NCBI GenBank assembly: GCA_002105175.1
Contig: MCGE01000029.1
Location: forward strand, 1-64,000
Length of the DNA stretch: 64,000 bases
Origin: Absidia repens
Taxonomy: Eukaryota > Mucoromycota > Mucoromycetes > Mucorales > Cunninghamellaceae
Reading direction: 5' to 3'
Shown here: piece by piece, positions 58,849 to 64,000 of the stretch
How positions within the stretch are numbered: position 1 is the stretch's first letter
How the letters are laid out: the number at the start of each line of letters is the position of its first letter
The notes under the pieces: generated by a model
Database searches by the model: none
The model's input: only the letters and a program-made list of their open reading frames with translations
Told to the model about the DNA's origin: nothing
Program-made: the position numbers and the translations under genes

Positions 58849-61800
58849 TCAAAGATTGCCTAATGTCCAAAAGGGAACTATACTAGGCTGGCCAGTGGCG
58901 TGATCGTCCAAAATAGATTTCAACATGTCGCTCATGGTAGGATCCTCCTCCTCCCGCTGCTGCTGCTGCTGATAAATGTCGCTGTTGATGGACGTATGAT
59001 CGATCGTGTATGCATTTCCAAAAAGATCCAAAGCCGTTGCTTTTTCCACCCATACTCGATCCGCTTCGTATTGCTGCTGTTGCTGCTGTTGCTGTATCGA
59101 CAAAGAAGAAGGAGGTGGTGTGGCATGCTGAAACGCTTTGTTCGCCATTAACAATAAGGGTCTTAATTTCGAATTGGCCCATGCTCGATCCTCCTCGTCC
59201 TTCCACACCATCATGGTCAATTGAGCATACGACTGCAAATGTTTGGTGACAGAATGTGAAATGGACCCACCATTTGCTGCTGTATAATGCCAGATATCTT
59301 TTGCCATCCCCGTATTCTGAATACCGCGTGTTAAGGAGAGCCAGTAATGCAGGTTGAGACTTTCGTAATGTAATAAAGCTTGTTGCCATGATTTTTGTTG
59401 TGTCGATGATATTTCCTGTTGTTGTTGTTCATCTTGTTCCTTCTTGTTGGTCACCATTTGACTGGAATCCGGCACCATCATCATCATCATCGATTGTAGC
59501 CGTAACTGCTGATACGGCTGGTTCCCGTTGGCGGTAAATTGTTTTCCAATGCGCATACGACACCGATTCGCCACACGTAAAAAGAGCTGCACATCGTTCG
59601 TAAATGCTGCCAAAGACGTCACTTGCAAATCATAAAGCACACCACGATGGTCGGTCATTTGCGCCAAATGGATCCCAGCAGGTGAAGTCACAAAGTATTC
59701 CAAGAGTTCACCGGCAATGGATTGTAGTTGTGTGTATTCGTCATCGGTCAAGAGTTGCATTCGTCGTAAAAACCTAATGCTGTCCAAAAGATACGACATA
59801 TCCGTCTTGGTAAGATCTGAGAGGCTAAGGAGTCGCAGGATACTACCGTGGTTGCTGTTGCTGCTGTTGTTCTTGTTGGTATCAGCGGAGGAAGATGATG
59901 AGAAGGAGGCGTGGTGATGTTTCACAGTCGATGTCGTTGAGAGTCTGCCCAACCCAGGGAAAGAGTAGCCTTGATCCGATAGAAATCCAAAAGATGGTTG
60001 CTTTCGGGAATCCGTCGTAAACTGTGCTGATTTTCATTCGCCATGACCTTGCTTTCTAATAACTGCACCCGAATCATATGTGTCGCCATTTTGCCGTACC
60101 TCTCATCGTCTAGAAAATGGTGTGCCAATGTCAGGATGGTGACGTTTTGTGATAAAGCTCCAAGTCGTTCATATTCAAAGCTTGATGAAGATGATTGCTG
60201 AGGAAGAGACGTTGATGGTGGTGTCAAGTGATCGTCCATGATTGTTTCCGCACGAGCCTTCAAGTGTTCAACAGCCCTAATGATGTGATGGTTGATGTCG
60301 CTGTTGTTGCCCTTTTTGTCCCGATAGCCATTTCGAATCGAATTCATTTCCTTGTCGTTGTATAAAAACATCTTGTCTTGTTGGTAATCACGGCGAGCAA
60401 TGCTTTCGTCCAAGCTATCTAATGATGACTGGATAGCCAGGAGTCGGTTGAAGGCACGGATGGAGGAAGCTTCTTTCTTGTTTTCTTCTTGTCGAGGATT
60501 GCCACTGAATAATCGAAACACCCAGCCAATACTTCGGAAATTGCCCTTGTCTTGACTAAAAGGACGTTCGCTGGGTTCCCAAGGTACCGTCGGTCTAGAA
60601 AGTCTGCGATTTTCCAATGCTCCCAATGTCCATAAAAGTTCAAGCTATAAAAAGAAAAAGATAAATAAATAAATAAACATTTGTCATAGAATTTACTAGG
60701 CAAAAACGACATACCTTGCTTCGTCTACCATATCGCATGTTGAGGTTGTATTGTTCAGTAGCATCATGACGGAAAATGATTTGAGGTTCTTCAGGGGCCT
60801 TGGGTCGTTCATCCAGATCATTCAAAAGGACAGAATTGTTCAAGAGTCGGGTCATTGGGACAGTAAAATATTTCGTGTTTGAGCCATGTTGATCCAATTG
60901 AGCCTTGATTTCCCGGAATCCGTTGTAGCTGAGAAAACAGTTGCCATCAAAAGGCATGATCCACTTTGCATTTTTGATTGTCCTTGCATGTTCAATAGCT
61001 GCATTTCTCCCACCGTTCTGTGATATAACAAAAAGTCCTTGTCAGTTGAAGGCCATCTCATTTCTTTTTTTTTTAAGAGGACGGGAAGGGATTGCAAAAA
61101 AACAAAAAACAAAAAAAGTAACTTACATTGTTCATAGCATACAAATTTTTGTCATGATAGGTATAATCCAAAACACGTAATTTGGCCACTTTGCTATACC
61201 TGCGGTAATCGTCCGAATGCAAAAAATCAGGTTCAGTAAAATCCTCCAGTCGAAAATCCAGCTGCTTGTAAACGTTTTCTTCAAAAGGAAGTCGTAGGTA
61301 TTCTATGTGATGGCGGTCCAAGAGGCGAATAATGGTGGCTTCGTTGACGGGGTTGGAGATACGGTTCAAGACGAAGATTTTCCTTGTATTGGGGAAGTCA
61401 GGTTCGTGTTCAAGAATAAACTGCAGGTTGGATAGCGTTTGGCCCTCTTTGTGTCTTGGGGGTAGGTCGTTTCCGATGATTCGATATAAAATAACTTGTT
61501 CACGTGCAATACCAGAGAACCGAGATACTGCTGCTGTTGGCTGCTGCTGTTGCTGCTGACTGTCTTGTTTTGGGATGGGAGGGGTAGTGGAAGATGAAAG
61601 ATCCTTGACGAAGCTGAAGTAAGGTACATAGCCAAATAAAAGCATCAATCCAGCAGATAGTAGTAATAGCTTTATCCAGCGTGGCTGTTGTCGATATTTC
61701 CTTGCGGCACGTGCTGGTAAATGGACGAAGCGAGGAGGTTTGTCCTTGTAGTATCGTGAGCCGCTAGTGTTTTGTCTAAATTCCACAGGGATCATGTCAA

Positions 61801-61867
61801 ATGGGTGTGATGCGTTGTTACTGAGGATATTGTTGCAGCTATATAAAGTAGGTGATGGAGAATTCAA
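58849..61867 (-). CDS. type II membrane protein: glycosyltransferase-like domain joined to alginate-lyase domain (928 aa)
   Basis: Four exons on the minus strand: 61127-61867, 60715-61017, 60023-60644, 58849-59969; 2787 nt, in phase. Residues 1-65 are cytosolic and basic, with one membrane segment at about 66-85 (IKLLLLSAGLMLLFGYVPYF), then a Gln-rich stem: a type II secretory-pathway layout. Residues about 125-345 (LYRIIGNDLPPRH, FVLNRISNP, NNNGGRNAAIEHARTIKNAKWIMPFDGNCFL, split here for length) look like a GT-A-type glycosyltransferase or similar. From about 350 the protein resembles the alginate-lyase (PL5-like) helical fold: QNVTILTLAHHFLDDERYGK, ANENQHSYSFPGLGR, and TDHRGVLYDLQVTSLAAF at about 661-678, matching the NxHGxWYD motif with Asn changed to Asp. 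Poly-Gln loops interrupt it. The third intron (59970-60022, 53 nt, donor GTTTAC) is my inference to join two frames. A role in wall polyuronides is a guess. Confidence 0.72.
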
Positions 61868-62399
61868 TGGAGAGTAAGTTGTGTTGTGGCTAAAAGGATG
61901 TATCCCTCATTGAAATAAAGTATAAAAAAAGCGAAAGTATCAAGAAAGCAAAAGAAGGACGAACGGCCCAGAAAAAAAAAGCCAAAAAGTTAAAATAAAT
62001 TCAGAGTCCGGTTTGGGCTTGAGCCCCCTTAAGCTATTGCTAAGCAACTATTGTAACAAACATTTATACAAACTAGGCTTTTCTTCAATCATTTGGTGTA
62101 TGAGAGCAAACAGGTTTTCCTACTCCCTTTGGCCCACAACCTCCGTTGTAATAGAGTTCTTCTCGTCATTGGATGATATTCAACGGAAGTTCAATGACAA
62201 TCTGATGTTTGCCTTTTATGTCAAGATTTATGCCAAAATGATCACTTGCTTTGACAGCAATATAAATGGATCACAAAGTTGATTATTGACAATATGTAAA
62301 ATGCGTACGGATTTTCCTTCGAATATCAAAATTGATATAAGAATAGATGGGGTTTCATGTCATGCTTTATGTGTCATATACTTTACATATGAAATGATG
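61868..62399. other. intergenic, 5' flank of the alginate-lyase-domain gene
   Basis: Promoter region of the minus-strand gene. An 89-codon frame at 62013-62282 (+) has fairly balanced composition but no recognisable family and no splice partners. Repeat copy E begins near 62400. Confidence 0.4.
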
Positions 62400-63790
62400 T
62401 CACACGTGTGATGTAGTTTAGAAAGGACGTAAAGTAAACCTTAATTGTTGCAATTGTTTCTGTTCAGTTCAAAGCGTTCTTGTATGTATGAATTTTTAAA
62501 AGATTGATCTATCGGATGTCATGGGGGAGAGAGCGTTGTAGAAATGTGGCTTTTGATGAACTTAGAAGCCCCATTCCATTTTGCATCTAAATACATTCCC
62601 AATCCTTGAGGCTCAGCTGGCTTCAGTTTGGACTTCCTTTTTTTTTTATTATGATACCATATCCAAAAAAAGTTAAATGAAAAAAATAACGAGCTGGAAA
62701 CATATATACAATATGTCTATTCTAACGGGATTACATTACTGGCACTGAATAGGTCAATTACTATGGATGAAGAGCAGAATAGGGCTCGCGTCTCATATTA
62801 GGTTCAATCTAGAGCGGTCAAATAGCCACTGGGTTCTAAAGAGGGGGGAGTTGCCATAGATAAGGTAGACGGTAAATGTAAACTACTCTATAGCGGCAGC
62901 AGTACGCACTGCACAGCCTATGTTCATTTGTATGATTGGTGGAGAAGGAATACCTCTATCAGAAAGAGATCTAAGGCTTCCAACCAGTTTCATGGAACAC
63001 GTGGAGTAAGGTAGTCATAGTGGCAATTTAGAGCGCAAATGTTTCGTAGGAAACCCACAAAACAGCTACAATAGATATATTGCTTATTATACAATGGGTC
63101 AGATATTGGTTAATAATAAAAAAGCATATTTTATTGAAGTATATCGATATGTACTAAACTAAAGAGGAGGGGTTTATTGTAATAAGGGAAGGATCTACTT
63201 GGAAGATTGAGGGATCCCAAGGTGAGATTTGAAGAATGAACGACACTGAACTATTAATAGTTGTAAATTGGGAGCTAATATCCAGTACGTACAAGGCATG
63301 AGAAAGATTAATAGTATCTGTTATTGGAGTATAGCAACGGTCATCACTAATCAAAAGGGGTAATGGTAGTGAAAAAGGGATCCATTGTACAAGACATGAG
63401 AAAGAATTATGGGACATTTTTTATTGCAGTAGGTAAAAAGAGACATATTTTATTCAGATATAGGTACAAACTAGGACAAACTAATTCTAAACTAAGATCA
63501 TGGTGGTGGCAAAAAGCCAACTGTTGGCGGTTCAAAATCCGAGGTACAAATTGAAATGGGTTCCCCATGCAACTTGTAATCTTTGTTCTGAAAACGCTTC
63601 TGAACTAGTTCTGACACTAATCGAAGTCCAACACAACCTAAAAAAAGTTGAATGATGAAGAAACAAAGAAAGAGAGAGCGAACAAAAATGAAAACGTACG
63701 AAAATAAGATTTCCACGTGTGCGGGATTTAAAAGGTTTCTGTGGCGATTTTTTTTAGCTTGGGCAGATACAGAAAAGGAACCTCCCCGCA
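62400..63790 (-). repeat. dispersed repeat family, copy E (long)
   Basis: Same orientation as B and D, and the best partner for copy B over its full length. Shared blocks include AAAGTAAACCTTAATTGTTG (62431), GAGAGAGCGTTGTAGAAATG, ATCCTTGAGGCTCAGC, GGTCAGATATTGGTTAATAA and GCATATTTTATTGAAGTATA (63124). The core is GGGTTCCCCATGCAAC (near 63559) and CTTCTGAACTAGTTCTGA (near 63598). The E-box CACGTG is at 63714-63719 in TCCACGTGTGCGGGATT, and the end block TTCCTTTTCTGTATCTGCCC (reverse) finishes near 63785. AATAAA (reverse) is at 63449-63454. Confidence 0.82.
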
Positions 63791-64000
63791 TTTTTATACT
63801 TTTTTTATTTTTGTGGGGATTGTCGTGGGGGAGGGGTTGATAACAGTGTATCGTAAAGACAATGCCATAACAATAAAATCATGTGAAGATATATGGCAAA
63901 GGGGTACAAAGTATTTTATTTCATAATTATCATAGGAATATAGGAATAGATTACAACATGTCGACAATAATTAATACAATAAAAGGTTACTAAATAACTA
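63791..64000. other. window end, no gene seen
   Basis: AT-rich DNA beyond repeat copy E. A small frame at 63741-63926 continues out of the repeat and shows no recognisable domain. Confidence 0.4.

Noticed and set aside
59922..59952. Two separate genes, one ending at 59922 and one starting at 59952
   Set aside because: Both parts are halves of one alginate-lyase fold, and a 53-nt GT-AG segment joins them in phase with a family-like sequence.
1..64000. CRISPR arrays, bacterial operons, rRNA genes or clear tRNA genes
   Set aside because: None were seen; intron structure and gene content are eukaryotic.

Overview
The window is nuclear DNA from a filamentous fungus, most likely an early-diverging (Mucoromycota-type) lineage. 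Coding regions are split by many short GT-AG introns (about 50-120 nt), often with T-rich stretches before the acceptor. 5' leaders are CT-rich, AATAAA signals follow many stops, and CAA/CAG-coded glutamine tracts are common. The gene set (Kv-like potassium channel, PAK kinase, kinesin-3 with FHA and PH domains, type II DAHP synthase, BAG6-like ubiquitin-like protein, membrane-anchored alginate-lyase-fold protein) fits a basal fungus better than a yeast. The genus is not fixed by the sequence. I rebuilt the exon-intron structures by hand; reading phase is conserved across every junction reported.

Layout. 0.8-1.5 kb: shugoshin-like protein (-). 3.4-6.6 kb: PAK/Ste20 kinase (+). 7.0-10.1 kb: kinesin-5 (+). 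11.2-17.4 kb: kinesin-3 (+). 18.6-20.5 kb: type II DAHP synthase (+). 22.6-25.2 kb: NT5DC-type HAD 5'-nucleotidase (-). 25.7-28.0 kb: BAG6-like UBL protein (-), head-to-head with an RS-domain/Hub1 (UBL5) fusion at 28.3-29.1 kb (+). 33.4-34.9 kb: homeodomain factor (+). 37.2-39.2 kb: MFS monocarboxylate-type transporter (+). 39.9-42.4 kb: Kv-like channel (+). 43.1-43.4 kb: relic of a succinate-semialdehyde dehydrogenase gene. 44.1-45.8 kb: mitochondrial malonyl-CoA:ACP transacylase (+). 48.2-51.6 kb: F-BAR protein (-). 52.1-52.6 kb: ribosomal protein eL34 (+). 53.2-55.8 kb: ESF1 (-). 57.1-58.2 kb: membrane GNAT acetyltransferase (+). 58.8-61.9 kb: type II membrane protein joining a glycosyltransferase-like domain to an alginate-lyase domain (-).

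The genes do not form one pathway. There is a cytoskeleton/polarity group (PAK, kinesin-5, kinesin-3, F-BAR, shugoshin), two ribosome-related genes (eL34, ESF1), and two ubiquitin-like genes sharing a 275-bp divergent promoter.

The large intergenic spaces hold a dispersed non-coding repeat family that I do not recognise. Five diverged copies (A-E) lie near 21.6, 29.3, 35.7, 46.5 and 62.4 kb, in both orientations. Every copy keeps a CACGTG box followed by a pyrimidine-rich tract and a conserved core, and four of five keep AATAAA 270-307 nt further on. This looks like a promoter-transcript-polyA unit and is the best candidate for something undescribed. Other notable items are the RS-Hub1 fusion, the alginate-lyase fusion protein, and a stop-free in-frame intron in the F-BAR gene whose retention would add a hydrophobic tail.
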